Positions 11,832 through 22,767 of a DNA stretch of 64,000 nucleotides are shown here, piece after piece. The stretch is from Schistocerca nitens (lineage: Eukaryota; Arthropoda; Insecta; Orthoptera; Acrididae). How positions within the stretch are numbered: position 1 is the stretch's first letter; each line of letters begins with the position of its first letter. The translations under genes were made by a program, and so were the position numbers. The stretch spans positions 342,316,650 through 342,380,649 of the forward strand of contig NC_064619.1 of NCBI RefSeq assembly GCF_023898315.1, written 5' to 3'. The notes below the pieces were generated by a model. That model saw only the letters and a list, made by a program, of their open reading frames with translations, had not been told where the DNA came from and made no database searches.

Positions 11832-12111
11832 GTGTTACGGTGTGGGAAGCATAATGCTGCGTGGACGTACTGGCCTCCAACTCTTTGAACACTGTACCCT
11901 CAGCGGTCAAGGTTATTGTGACCTCGTACTCCTTCACCATGTGCTTGGAGGAGCTCTTAGAACGATAGGATATTCGGCGTTGGGAAGACGTATTGCAGCA
12001 TGTCCATATGCACCATCGACCATCCATCAGTTGTCAAACGGGCCGATGGAGGAATGGAACGCCGTACCACTCCTTACCAACCCTGTGACCAGCATGGCAG
12101 CACGTTGTAGA

Positions 12112-12301
12112 AAATGGTTCAAATGGCTCTGAGCATTATGGGACTTAACTTCTGAGGTCATCAGTCCCCTAGAACTTAGAACTACTTAAACCTAACTAAC
12201 CTAACGACATCACACACATCCATGCCCGAGGCAGGATTCGAACCTGCGACCGTAGCAGCCCCGCGGTTCCGCACCTAGAACCGCACGACCAAACGGCCGG
12301 C
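12112..12301 (-). mobile_element. tRNA-derived SINE, copy 2
   Basis: This is a minus-strand copy of the common SINE, with its 3' end (AAAATGGTTCAAATGGCTC on the + strand) at the left and its GGCCGGCC head at the right. The 11-bp duplication CACGTTGTAGA lies at 12101-12111 and 12302-12312. It sits in the last codons of a Tc1 transposase relic. Confidence 0.93.
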
Positions 12302-12448
12302 CACGTTGTAGAGCGTGCATTGGTGTCCATAGTGATCACACACCCTATTAACAACTACACCGTCCAGTCACCATAATTTCACCGCCGCCCATGTTCGACA
12401 TCAACGTACAATAACCATCACAAAAGCCAGGTGACGGCACTAGCAGTG

Positions 12449-13810
12449 TGTAGCGATAAATTAAAATCTTTAGAACAGGCTCTCACTTTTGATTAAGGAA
12501 GGACTAGGCCCAAGTTTGCACATATAATAAATTTTATTATAGTGTAGTTCCTCAGTACATTTTCACATTCCTTGGTACTCAAAAAAATATACTGTTCAAT
12601 TTACATTCATTACACTCTTTATCCTTTAGCAAACAAATTTTGAAATACATATATCGCTATCAAATTCTCTTTAAACCATTTCAGTAACACCAAAAATTTA
12701 AGCAACGGCTTTCGAAGTGAAACCAGAAAGAAACTCGTCTGACAACCAGGTTAAAGTTTACCTTTCCCTTAAATAAAATATACTGAAAAAACTCAACGTT
12801 AAAAAGAAACAAGCATAATTGCATTTAAAAAAATATTTAACCAATTACTAAAATTATTGAACGTTCAACATTATCTTAGCAAATCTTGAACAAAGCAAAA
12901 TTTCTGCCAGCTTAATTACCACACATTTAAGATAAGCTACTCAGACAATTATAGCTCAATAAGAGTGCTAAATTACAGGAAGAAAATACAATTTAGAATT
13001 TTACAGTCCTGCTCTGGACACATGCCCTTCTTGCTCTCCGAACGGACCCACACGACCCGCGTACTCCTCCGGGCCAAGGTACATAAACATTGAAACCAGA
13101 ACAAGAAAGCCTTCTAGAACACACAGAAATCTGCTATTAGAAACATTTCTACCCCCGGCCTTATACATACGTTGCAGTCTTTACAATAGTGGCCATACAA
13201 TTAAGAAAACAACCCCGCAACTTAATTACGAGTAAAAAAACCTTAACAATTACACATATCTCTTTAACTAATGAAAAGAACATTCACTGATATACACATA
13301 CGAAAACCAAAATGCCTCTTTCGCAACCAATTAGCATGTCCCGGCTTAGTCGAATATTAATTAATGACAAGTAATGAGCAGCACCAGTATCATAATCTGA
13401 ATCTGAACTGAGAAAGTTTTTATACGACGAACGAACCTCTGCGACTCTTTAATTTTTGCGATAACCACAGTTGTCGTTGTAATGATGCTCACTTGAAAGA
13501 TTATCGGTAAGACTGTAACTCCAGCAGATGGCAACGGAGCCCCATAACCAACGTCTGAGGGCCGGAGAGCAGATCAACGTCCGGTGTCAACACCAAGGCA
13601 GCCGGCCGTCACTCGCCTCTCCCGCACACTGCGCTGCAGCCGCAGCGCACGGCAGTTGCGCCTCCTGGACGCTCAGTTCCGTCCGCCTCGCTGCTTGCCT
13701 CGGACATGCGCTATATACCCAGCCAGCGCGAGACGAAATCGATACTGGCTAGCTTACATAGTCTTTGAACCAGAGGAGATAGATTCTATTACCTCGATGT
13801 GCACACATCA
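12449..13810. mobile_element. solo LTR, 1,362 bp
   Basis: The insert starts TGTAGCGATAAA and ends CACACATCA (TG...CA). It is flanked by the 5-bp direct repeat CAGTG at 12444-12448 and 13811-13815, and it interrupts the 5' leader of the surrounding Tc1 element. No coding region or second LTR is present, so it is best read as a solo LTR left by LTR-LTR recombination. A TATA-like GCTATATACCC sits near 13709 in a GC-rich 3' part. Transcription orientation is not settled. Confidence 0.65.
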
Positions 13811-14490
13811 CAGTGGATAGTATATAAAGCGTGTCGGAGGATATGCGGGAAAGAGTGTAGTTGTCATAATGCGCAAGCGAAGCGATTTATGTGACGTCCA
13901 AAACGGCGTGATCATTGACTTTCGGGTCAAGTGTTGAAGCATTTCCAAAACGGCTAAAGTTACAACTGTTCACGTGCTGCCGTGGTTAAACTATGCCACA
14001 CATGCCAAAACAGCGCTTTCCAAAACTGGCGCCGAGGCAAATGTAGTGCACCATGAACCATAAATGAAAGGGGTGAACGACGGCTGCGAAGATATGTACG
14101 GGTGAATTGCGCGCAACTGTTGAGCAGCTGACCGTTCACAAGAACCATGGGACTAACAACAGTGTCTCCTCAACAACCGATCAGCGAAAGTTTCTGTGTG
14201 AGGGCCTGTGCCTGGTTAATGCACCCATGCTCATTGATGTTCATCAGCGACGAAGGTTGGAACTTGCCCGTCAGTATCGCAACTGGACGTCCCTGAGTGG
14301 TGTCAAAAATCATTTTTCGATGAATCATGTTTTATACTCCATCGTACAGATTCTCGTTTTCTTGTACAGACCTGCAACAATCGTCGGAAGGTCCGTACGG
14401 GAGGAGAGGACGTTATGGTCTGGGGGATATTTTCGTGCGTTCTCTGGGTGACCTCGTCACCCAGGAAAGCAAAGTGGGTCAACACAAGTA

Positions 14491-15814
14491 TGCGAGGGTC
14501 ACTCCAAAAGAAATGCACAATATTTTTGTAAAAATACAGTTTTCATTCTGCATGTGTGGAAGTTTTACAGTATATAGATACATCCTTCCCGCTTGTTTTC
14601 AAACTGTTCCCGTGAGCAGCGCCGTCACAGCATGTCTTCAAGATGGCTGCTACACTTGACGTTCGTCAGAAGCAACGTACTGTCATACAATTCCTGTGCT
14701 GTGAAAACGAGACAGTGGGAAACATCCACAAGACGTTGAAAAAGTATGGAGATGCTGCTGTCGATCGCAGTACAGTTAGTCGGTGGGCAAGCAGGTTACG
14801 TGTGAAAGCGGGCACGGCAATACTGATGATTGTCTATGCAGCGGAAGGCCTCGTACTGCACACACTCCAGACAATGTGCAGAGAGTTAACGAATTGGTGA
14901 CTGCTGACAGACACATCACAGTTAACGAATTGTCACGCTACGTTGGGATAGGGGAAGGAAGTGTTTGCAGAATACTGAAAGTGTTGGCGTTAAAAAAGGT
15001 TTGTGCCTGGTGGGTTCCCAGGATGTTGACTATGGCTCACAACCAAACAATAAAAACCATATGCAGCGACCTTTTGGAACAGTACGAGAATGGTGGAGAT
15101 GAATTTCTTGGAAGAATTGTGACAGGTGATGAAACATGGCTCCATAATTTTTCACCAGAGACGACGAGGCAATCAGTGGAGTGGCATCATGCAAATTCGC
15201 CCAAGAAAAAAAATTCAAAACCACACCTTCTGCTGGAAAAGTTATGGCTACGGTGTCTTTCGATTCTGAAGGACTCTTGCTTGTGGACATAATGCCAAGT
15301 GGAACCATCATAAATTCTGATGCATATGTGACGACACTGAAGGAACTTCAAGCTCGACTGAGTCGTGATAGACCACATCGGCAAAAGCAGGATGTTTTGC
15401 TGTTGCACGACAATGCACGGCCACATGTCAGTCAAATAACCACGGAAGCGATCACAAAACTCGGATGGACAACACTGAAACACCCGCCTTACAGTCCTGA
15501 CCTGGCTCCATGTGACTATCATATCTTTGGGAAACTGAAAGACTCTCTTCGTGGAACAAGGTTTGAAGATGATAACTCCCTTGTGCACGCTGCCAAACAG
15601 TGGTTCCAACAGGTTGGTCCAGAATTTTACCGTGCAGGTATACAGGCGCTGGTTGCAAGATGGCGTAAGGTAGTTGAGAGAGATGGAAATTATGTGGAGA
15701 AATGAAAATATTTTCCCTAAAGGATGTATCTACACACTGTAAAAATTTCAAACATTTATATTAAAAGATGGATTTTTAAAAAAGTAGTGTGCATTCCTTT
15801 TTGAGTGACGCTCG
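14491..15814 (+). mobile_element. mariner-family DNA transposon
   Basis: Terminal inverted repeats CGAGGGTCACTCC (from 14493) and, in reverse complement, CGAGCGTCACTC (ending 15814) are followed inward by AATGCACA on both sides. TA dinucleotides border it at 14489-14490 and 15815-15816. The length of about 1.32 kb is normal for mariner. It inserted into the Tc1-like element described at 12358-16215. Confidence 0.9.
14643..15705 (+). pseudogene. mariner transposase (DD34D), frameshifted
   Basis: The cut-and-paste transposase of the mariner above, about 350 residues if undisrupted. The N-terminal DNA-binding part starts MAATLDVRQKQ. The catalytic blocks are VTGDETWLH (first Asp), LLHDNARPH (second Asp) and YSPDLAPCDYH (third Asp), with 34 residues between the second and third, the classical mariner DD34D spacing. 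All three acidic residues remain. The reading frame shifts twice, once near 14810 and once near 15225, so no active protein is expected. The WVPHEL-type motif is altered to WVPRML. Confidence 0.9.
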
Positions 15815-16440
15815 TATGTCTCTATATTTGAGGACCATGTCCACTCTACATACAATTACTCTTTCCTTGGCACAATGACGTCTACCAGTGCGACAATTGG
15901 CGTGTGAGACAGGTCGCAATATAAGTGTGTGGTTCGAAGAGCACCAGTATGGGTTTCCTGTACTTCTTCGCCACCAAATTCCATGGGTTTAAACACAATC
16001 GAGAATCTGTGGGAACACCTCGATCTAGCTGTTAGCGCCAAGGACCCTCAACCGAGAAACGTAGTGCGACTGGCGACGGCACTGCAGTCTGCACGGCTCC
16101 AGATGTCTGTCAGTACTTTCCAGAACCTCACTGGCCCTCTTCCTGCACGTCCGCGCTGCAAAAGTTGCTTACTCAGGCTTTTGGCAGGTGTTCACATTAA
16201 AGTGACTGGACCGTGTAAGTCTCACCCTATTATAATATCCAGGGGACCGTCATGAATCGCGGTGAATAGTATGTAATTATTGTCTCGAATAAAGGTGTCA
16301 TTTATGTTTATATCATTACGTATTTCTTTCAGTTAGCTTATGTACTATACTGTAGCAATTCTCTGCATGTATGGCCCGAATTTCATCGAGCTATTTTCTG
16401 TGCAGTGACACGTCACACGAAACTTGCTTTCGCCCGGAAG

Positions 16441-17000
16441 TCTTGCACACCAGTCTTGCTGTGCAGCTTGCCCGTCGGTGGTATGAAGTAACGGGAACCG
16501 AAACGTATATGCAGAGACCTACGTTGTAGGAGGAATTGTCAAACACCTTCATTAGGACTTCCTCTAATTTCAAGGTGAACTCTGAAGTGTAATTGCTCGG
16601 TAACTGTATATTAAGGTCGGGCATGTGGGGGACGCGGACAATTAGCGCTGGCGCACGATCCGCGGATGGTCCGGCGATGCGTAAGAGGCGCGCCGGGGCA
16701 CGCGGGCGGCCGGCAGGTGCCGCGCTCTTTGCAACTGGCGCGCAGGTCCCGCCAGGGTCATTGTACGGCCCGACACGCGACTCCTGCGCCGCTTCCGCTG
16801 CGGAAGTCCGCGCCGCATGCACGTAAATTGCCGGCCGAGGTGACGACCTAGCGACGTCTCCTCCCCCGCACATCTGCGCTCGCCGGACCCCGGGTCAGCC
16901 TACTTTCTACTGTGGAGACGGCTAGCTGCTCGGGCGGCTCGCACTAATCACCGGGCGACTGCTGGCGCTCTCTTCCTAAATGCCGTTCTCGTTGTCGGGT
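16441..17000. other. GC- and CpG-rich stretch, no assigned gene
   Basis: About 16620-16980 is unusually GC-rich for this window, with many CpG dinucleotides. A 160-residue minus frame (16391-16873) crosses it, but its C-terminal end runs into the Tc1-derived sequence and no domain is recognisable. GC content alone can keep such a frame open. It could be an LTR promoter part or a host CpG-rich promoter. Confidence 0.35.
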
Positions 17001-17004
17001 TCCG

Positions 17005-17423
17005 TTTGAAGACCGGTTTGATGCGGCTACTCAAGCCAAGTCTACCCTATGATAGTTCCTTCATCTTTGCGAAACTATTGCAGATTACCTGAACCTGCCT
17101 GCTACATTCATCTTTCTCTCCAATTTTTCCTTCCCACACCTCCCTCCGGTACAAAATTGACTATTTATCGATAGCTCACGGTGTATCCTATCAACCGATG
17201 TACTCTTTTAACCGAGTTGTGCGACAAATTTCATATTCCCCGATTTAATTCAGTACCTCTTCATTAGTTAGCCGATCTACGCATCTAGTCTTCAACATTC
17301 TTCTGTACAATCATATTTCGAACTCCTATGATCTGCCTGTCTGAACTGCTTGCGTTCACGCTTCACTCCCGGCAAGGCTACATTATACATAAGCACACAC
17401 TACGAAAAAAGAGAAAAGACGTA
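17005..17423 (-). mobile_element. diverged RTE-type LINE relic
   Basis: The segment aligns by eye, with many differences, to the 3' coding part of the RTE family. It shows the GACCGGTTTGATGCGGCT landmark at its 3' end, then the ACCTCTTCATTAG and ATTCTTCTGTA landmarks in the same order as at 18215-18260. It is an older family member with no intact frame. Confidence 0.6.
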
Positions 17424-17472
17424 TCACGAAGGAATTACCTGAATAGGATGGAAATCGTTAAATTCTGACGTA

Positions 17473-17790
17473 GCACTCTGTCGTCAGGCCACAAGTAGCC
17501 TATTGGGACCATCCGACCGCCGTGTCATCCTCAATGACGATGCAGATAGGAGAGGTGTGTGGTCAGCACATCGCTCTCCTAGTCGTTATGATGGTTTTCT
17601 GTGACCAGAGCCGCTACTGTTCGGTCGAGTAGTTCCTCAATTGGCATCACGGGGCTGAGTGAACCCCGAAAAATAGCAACAGCGCATGGCGGGCCGGACG
17701 GTCAACCATCCAAGTGCCGGCCGCACCCAACAGCGCTTAACTTCGGTGAACTGACGGGAACCGGTGTATCCACTGCGGCAAGACCGTTGC
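17473..17790 (-). mobile_element. 5S rRNA-derived SINE, copy 1
   Basis: In reverse complement the first ~115 bp (17790 down to 17676) resemble insect 5S rRNA: GATACACCGGTTCCCGTCAG, then AAGTTAAGCGCTGT (box A region) and CACTTGGATGGTTGACC (box C region), closing with GCTGTTGC. The body continues GGTTCACTCAGCCCCGTGAT. This is the SINE3-type architecture, in which the 5S internal promoter drives Pol III transcription. No clear long target-site duplication is visible; AAAT on both sides is possible. Confidence 0.75.
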
Positions 17791-17915
17791 AAATGTGATG
17801 TACATGTACACATAAACAAACGATTGCAATTTCAGAAAAACTAGATGATTTATTCAACGGAAAGAGCTTCACAAATTCAGCAAGTCAGTAACGCGATGGT
17901 TCACCTCTGGCTCTT

Positions 17916-20900
17916 TTGTTGTTGTTGTTGTGGTCTTCAGTCCTGAGACTGGTTTGATGCAGCTCTCCATGCTACTCTATCCTGTGCAAGCTTCTTCATC
18001 TCCCAGTATCTACTGCAACCTACATCCTTCTGAATCTGCTTAGTGTATTGATCTCTTGGTCTCCCTCTACGATTTTTACCCTCCACGCTGCCATCCAATG
18101 CTAAATTTGTGATCCCTTGATGCCTCAAAACATGTCCTACCAACCGATCCCTTCTTCTAGTCAAGTTGTGCCACAAACTTCTCTTCTCCCCAATCCTATT
18201 CAATACCTCCTCATTAGTTACGTGATCTACCCACCTTATCTTCAGCATTCTTCTGTAGCACCACATTTCGAAAGCTTCTATTCTCTTCTTGCCCAAACTA
18301 GTTATCGTCCATGTTTCACTTCCATACATGGCTACACTCCATATAAATACTTTCAGAAACGACTTCCTGACACTTAAATCTATACTCGATGTTAACAAAT
18401 TTCTCTTCTTCAGAAACGATTTCCTTGCCATTGCCAGTCTACATTTTATATCCTCTTTACTTCGACCATCATCAGTTATTTTACTCCCTAAATAGCAAAA
18501 CTCCTTTACTACTTTAAGTGTCTCATTTCCTAATCTAATCCCCTCAGCATCACCCGATTTAATTTGACTACATTCCATTATCCTCGTTTTGCTTTTGTTG
18601 ATGTTCATCTTATATCCTCCTTTCAAGACACTGTCCATTCCGTTCAACTGCTCTTCCAAGTCCTTTGCTGTCTCTGACAGAATTACAATGTCATCGGCGA
18701 ACCTCAAAGTTTTTACTTCTTCTCCATGAATTTTAATACTTACTCCGATTTTTTCTTTTGTTTCCTTTACTGCTTGCTCAATATACAGATTGAATAACAT
18801 CGGGGAGAGGCTACAACCCTGTCTCACTCCTTTCCCAACCACTGCTTTCCTTTCATGCCCCTCGACTCTTATAACTGCCATCTGGTTTCTGTACAAATTG
18901 TAAATAGCCTTTCGCTCCTTGTATTTTACCCCTGCCACCTTCAGAATTTGAAAGAGAGTATTCCAGTTAACGTTGTCAAAAGCTTTCTCTAAGTCTACAA
19001 ATGCTAGAAACGTAGGTTTGCCTTTTCTTAATCTTTCTTCTTAGATAAGTCGTAAGGTTAGTATTGCCTCACGTGTTCCAACATTTCTACGGAATCCAAA
19101 CTGATCTTCCCCGAGGTATTTTTCTACCAGTTTTTCCATTCGTCTGTAAAGAATTCGCGTTAGTATTTTGCAGCTGTGACTTATTAAACTAATAGTTCGG
19201 TAATTTTCACATCTGTCAACACCTGCTTTCTTTGGGATTGGAATTATTATATTCTTTTTGAAGTCTGTGGGTATTTCGCCTGTCTCATACATCTTGCTCA
19301 CCAGATGGTAGAGTTTTGTCATGACTGGCTCTCCCAAGGCCATCAGTAGTTCTAATGGAATGTTGTCTACTCCCGGGGCCTTGTTTCGACTCAGGTCTTT
19401 CAGTGCTCTGTCAAACTCTTCACGCAGTATTATATCTACCATTTCATCTTCATCTACATCCTCTTCCATTTCCATAATATTGTCCTCAAGTACATCGCCC
19501 TTGTATAAACCCTCTATATACTCCTTCCACCTTTCTGCCTTCCCTTCTTTTCTTAGAACTGGGTTGCCATCTGAGCTCTTGATATTCATACAAGTGGTTC
19601 TCTTCTCTCCATAGGTCTCTTTAATTTTCCTGTAGGCAGTATCTATCTTACCCCTAGTGAGACAAGCCTCTACATCCTTACATTTGTCCTCTAGCCATCC
19701 CTGCTTAGCCATTTTGCACTTCCTGTCAATCTCATTTTTGAGACGTTTGTATTCCTTTTTGCCTGCTTCATTTACTGCATTTTTATATTTTCTCCTTTCA
19801 TCAATTAAATTCAATTTTTCTTCTGTTACCCAAGGATTTCTAGTAGCCCTCGCCTTCTTACCTACTTGATCCTCTGCTGCCTTCACTACTTCATCCCTCA
19901 GAGCTACCCATTCTTCTTCTACTGTATTTCTTTCCCCCATTCCTGTCAATTGTTCCCTTATGCTCTCCCTGAAACTCTCCACAACCTCTGGTTCTTTCAG
20001 TTTATCCAGGTCCCATCTCCTTAAATTCCCACCTTTTTGCAGTTTCTTCAGTTTCAATCTGCAGTTCATAACCAATAGATTGTGGTCAGAATCCACATCT
20101 GCCCCTGGAAATGTCTTACAATTTAAAACCTGGTTCCTAAATCTCTGTCTTACCATTATATAATCTATCTGATACCTTTTAGTATCTCCAGGATTCTTCC
20201 AGGTATACAACCTTCTTTTATGATTCTTGAACCAAGTGTTAGCTATGATTAAGTTATGCTCTGTGCAAAATTCTACAAGGCGGCTTCCTCTTTCATTTCT
20301 TCCCCCAATTCATATTCACCTACTATGTTTCCTTCTCTCCCTTTTCCTACTATCGATTTCCAGTCACCCATGACTATTAAATTTTCGTCTCCCTTCACTA
20401 CCTGAATAATTTCTTTTATCTCGTCATACATTTCATCAATTTCTTCATCATCTGCAGAGCTAGTTGGCATATAAACTTGCACTACTGTAGTAGGCATGGG
20501 CTTTGTGTGTATCTTGGCCACAATAATGCGTTCACTATGCTGTTTGTAGTAGCTAACCCGCACTCCTATTTTTTTATTCATTATTAAACCTACTCCTGCA
20601 TTACCCCTATTTTATTTTGAATTTATAACCCTGTAATCACCTGACCAAAAGTCTTGTTCCTCCTGCCACCGAACTTCACTAATTCCCACTATATCTAACT
20701 TTAACCTATCCATTTCCCTTTTTAAATTTTCTAACCTACCTGCCCGATTAAGGGATCTGACATTCCACGCTCCGTTCCGTAGAATGCCAGTTTTCTTTCT
20801 CCTGATAACGACGTCCTCTTGAGTAGTCCCCGCCCGGAGATCCGAATGGGGGACTATTTTACCTCCGGAATATTTTACCCAAGAGGACGCCATCATCATT

Positions 20901-21210
20901 TAATCATACAGTAAAGCTGCATGCCCTCGGGAAAAATTACGGCTGTAGTTTCCCCTTGCTTTCAGCCGTTCGCAGTACCAGCACAACAAGGCCGTTTTGG
21001 TTAATGTTACAAGGCCAGATCAGTCAATCATCCAGACTGTTGCCCCTGCAACTACGGAAAAGGCTGCTGCCCCTCTTCAGGAACCACATGTTTGTCTGGC
21101 CTCTCAACAGATACCCCTCCGTTGTGGTTGCACCTACGGTACGGCCATCTGTATCGCTGAGGCACGCAAGCCTCCCCACCAACGGCAAGGTCCATGGTTC
21201 ATGGGGCTTA
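17916..21210 (-). mobile_element. full-length RTE-clade LINE, 3,295 bp
   Basis: A complete non-LTR retrotransposon on the minus strand: a 5' leader (21210 to about 20900), APE endonuclease, reverse transcriptase, a C-terminal region, and a (CAA)n tail at 17916-17930. The 8-bp direct repeat TGGCTCTT at 17908-17915 and 21211-21218 is a target-site duplication, so both ends are exact. It landed in the 3' part of a Tc1-like element. The short 3' tail of simple repeats rather than poly(A) fits the RTE clade. Confidence 0.92.
17937..20899 (-). pseudogene. RTE endonuclease-reverse transcriptase, nearly intact
   Basis: It nicks DNA and copies its own RNA at the nick. From the N-terminus: GAWNVRSLNRAGR and VGISEVRW (endonuclease catalytic Glu block, 20899-20612); VVQVYMPTSSADDEEID and VMGDWKSIVG (20581-20273), where the usual Asn of GDWN is Lys; YQIDYIMV and DSDHNLLVM (endonuclease end); then RT blocks KAPGVDNIP, IIIPIPKKAG, QFGFRRNVGT, QGCSLSPMLF and LRFADDIVIL (active site FADD, 18690-18701). 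Lesions are few: an in-frame stop near 20612, a frameshift near 20273-20210, and a TTA-to-TAA nonsense change at 19041. The low lesion count suggests recent insertion. Confidence 0.9.
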
Positions 21211-21871
21211 TGGCTCTTATATAAGCAGATATCCGGCTCGACGTTGGCTGACAGAGCTGTTGGATGTCCTAGTGATGGATAGCGTGCCAAATTCTATCAA
21301 GCTGGCCCTGCCCATAATGCTCCACACGTTCTCGGTTGGAGAGAGATCAGGCGACCTTGCTGGCGAAGATCGGCAATCGCGAAGACAGAGAGCGTAGACT
21401 GTCGCCTTGTGCCGGTAGGTATTATTTTGCTGAAAAGTAAGCCCAGGATAAATGGCCGTGAAGGGCGTAGAATATCTTCCAAATACCGCTGTGCTGTAAG
21501 GGTGCCGCTGATGACAACCGAAGTGTTCCTGCCGTGAAAAGAGGTGGCACCTCAGACCATCACTCCCGATTGTGGGGCCGTCTGGCGAACGACTGTCAGA
21601 TTGGTATCCGACCACAGTGTGGGGCGTCGCCGGACTCGTTTCGCTGGTCATCGGGGCTCAGTTCGATGCAGGACTCATCACTGACGACAGTTCCACGCAG
21701 TCAATAAGATTCCGAGCCGAAGACATGCCTGGAGAAACCCCTGAGAGCGGCGGGATATACCAGTCTGACTGCCGCCCACCATATAGCTCGACAGCCATTT
21801 CTTTTCGTGGCAGGACTCCTTTCGTTTTCATATGCGGCATCCTTGCAGCACAGCGATACGTCGACGATATT

Positions 21872-21891
21872 CCCCCCCCCCCCCCCCCCCC
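21872..21891 (+). repeat. poly-C run (20 bp)
   Basis: An uninterrupted run of 20 C sits exactly at the junction between two oppositely oriented Tc1-like relics. Confidence 0.95.
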
Positions 21892-22767
21892 TGCCATTCT
21901 GTTGCCCTTCGTGGCTTCCTAGTCTTACATTTCAGCAAAATAATGCCAGCCTGTACACAGCCAGAGTTTCTACTGTTTGTCTTCGTGCTTTTCATCCCTA
22001 TCTTGACCAGCAAGGTTGCAAAATTTCTCCCCAAATGAGAATGTTTGGAGCATTATGGGCAGGGTCTTCCCACTATCTCAGGATTTGACGATCTCTAGCG
22101 CAGAAGTGGACAGAATTTGGCACGATATTCCTGAGGAAGACATCCAACATTTTGTCCTCAAGGTCTCTTCGCGAGATATACGTAGGAGGCAGCAATATAC
22201 TGATTGACTCCTTATGTTCTCGAGACTTCAACAAAAGCCCGTACCGAGCTACTGAGCGTCTCTCCTGCAGAGTCTTCCACTGGAGTTTATCTATCATCTC
22301 CGTAACGCTTTCGCGATTACTAAATGATCCTGTAACGAAGCTCGCTGCTCTCCGTTGGATCTTCTCTATCTCTTCTATCAACCCTATCTGGTACGGATCC
22401 CACACTGCTGAGCAGTATTCAAGCAGTGGGCGAACAAGTGTACTGTAACCTACTTCCTTTGTTTTCGGATTGCATTTCCTTAGGATTCTTCCAATGAATC
22501 TCAGTCTGTCATCTGCTTTACCGACGATCAACTTTATATGATCATTCCATTTTAAATCACTCCTAATGCGTACTCCCAGATAATTTATGGAATTAACTGC
22601 TTCCAGTTGCTGACCTGCTATATTGTAGCTATTGACTTTTTCAACTTGTGAAGCACTTTCTCTTTAATAGATCATCCAGTTTTTTTACGAAAGTGTAATC
22701 ACTTCTTTGTCTGTATATGTACATCACATCTACGGCGTTCCGCCTCATTCGGACAGTTTCTTCGTGG
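21892..22767 (+). mobile_element. Tc1-like transposon relic, plus strand
   Basis: Plus-strand frames read LTFQQNNASLYTARVSTV, then SPNENVWSIMGR (catalytic-E block), RIWHDIPEEDIQHFVL. This is the same family as the minus-strand relic at 17424-21871, in inverted orientation. A CR1-like fragment interrupts it near 22150-22650. The Tc1 3' part then resumes, with TGTACATCACATCTACGGCG near 22715 and a terminal region (TTCTTCGTGGCG, about 22757-22768) that mirrors the terminus near 17424. Confidence 0.6.
22150..22650 (-). mobile_element. CR1/L2-like LINE fragment
   Basis: The minus frame at 22531-22073 contains GKADDRLRFIGRILRKCN, LVRPLLEYCSAVWDPYQ, IEKIQRRAASFVTGSF and LQWKTLQERRSVARYGLL, the conserved C-terminal region after the RT in CR1/L2/jockey-type LINEs. 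It continues to LPPTYISRRDLEDK. Only this C-terminal piece is present. Confidence 0.8.

Larger units (their letters stand above)
12358..16215 (+). mobile_element. Tc1-like transposon with a solo LTR and a mariner inside
   Basis: The ends are CACCGTCCAGTCAC at 12358 and, in reverse complement, CACGGTCCAGTCAC ending at 16215. Each is bordered by TA (12356-12357, 16216-16217), as Tc1 insertion requires. The transposase is decayed but traceable: RATVEQLTVHKNHGTNNSV near 14107, ARQYRNWTSL near 14270, and LNTIENLWEHLDLAV plus DPQPRN near 15980, which contains the catalytic-E block IENLW. Removing the solo LTR (12449-13810) and the mariner (14491-15814) restores a continuous element. Confidence 0.75.
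11832..16440 (+). mobile_element. Tc1-like transposon relic holding nested elements
   Basis: Plus-strand residues IMLRGRTGLQLFE, LGRRIAACPYAPSTIHQL, EEWNAVP and SMAARC match the C-terminal part of a Tc1-family transposase. A SINE interrupts it at 12112-12301, after which RACIGVHSDHTPY and a stop complete the C-terminus. The 3' untranslated part then breaks at TA 12356-12357 and seems to resume at 16216, after a second Tc1 element. An internal deletion joins IGYSALGRR. The 16216-16440 continuation is inferred from position and sequence character. Confidence 0.55.
17424..21871 (-). mobile_element. Tc1-like transposon relic, interrupted twice
   Basis: Minus-strand frames show LTFQQNNTYRHKA, RSPDLSPTENVWSIMGRAS (the catalytic-E block ENVW) and SPDGPTIGSDGLRCHLF, a typical Tc1-family C-terminal half. 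The 3' untranslated part (about 17791-17907 and 17424-17472) is separated from the coding part by the RTE inserted at 17916-21210. It is split again by a 5S-derived SINE at 17473-17790. Continuity across the RTE is shown by the 8-bp duplication TGGCTCTT. Confidence 0.65.

Noticed and set aside
16391-16873. 160-residue minus-strand frame as a host gene
   Set aside because: It lies in GC-rich DNA that keeps frames open by chance, has no recognisable domain, and its end overlaps sequence derived from a Tc1 element.
19321-20163. Plus-strand frames of 67-97 residues
   Set aside because: They are antisense shadows of the RTE reverse transcriptase on the minus strand.
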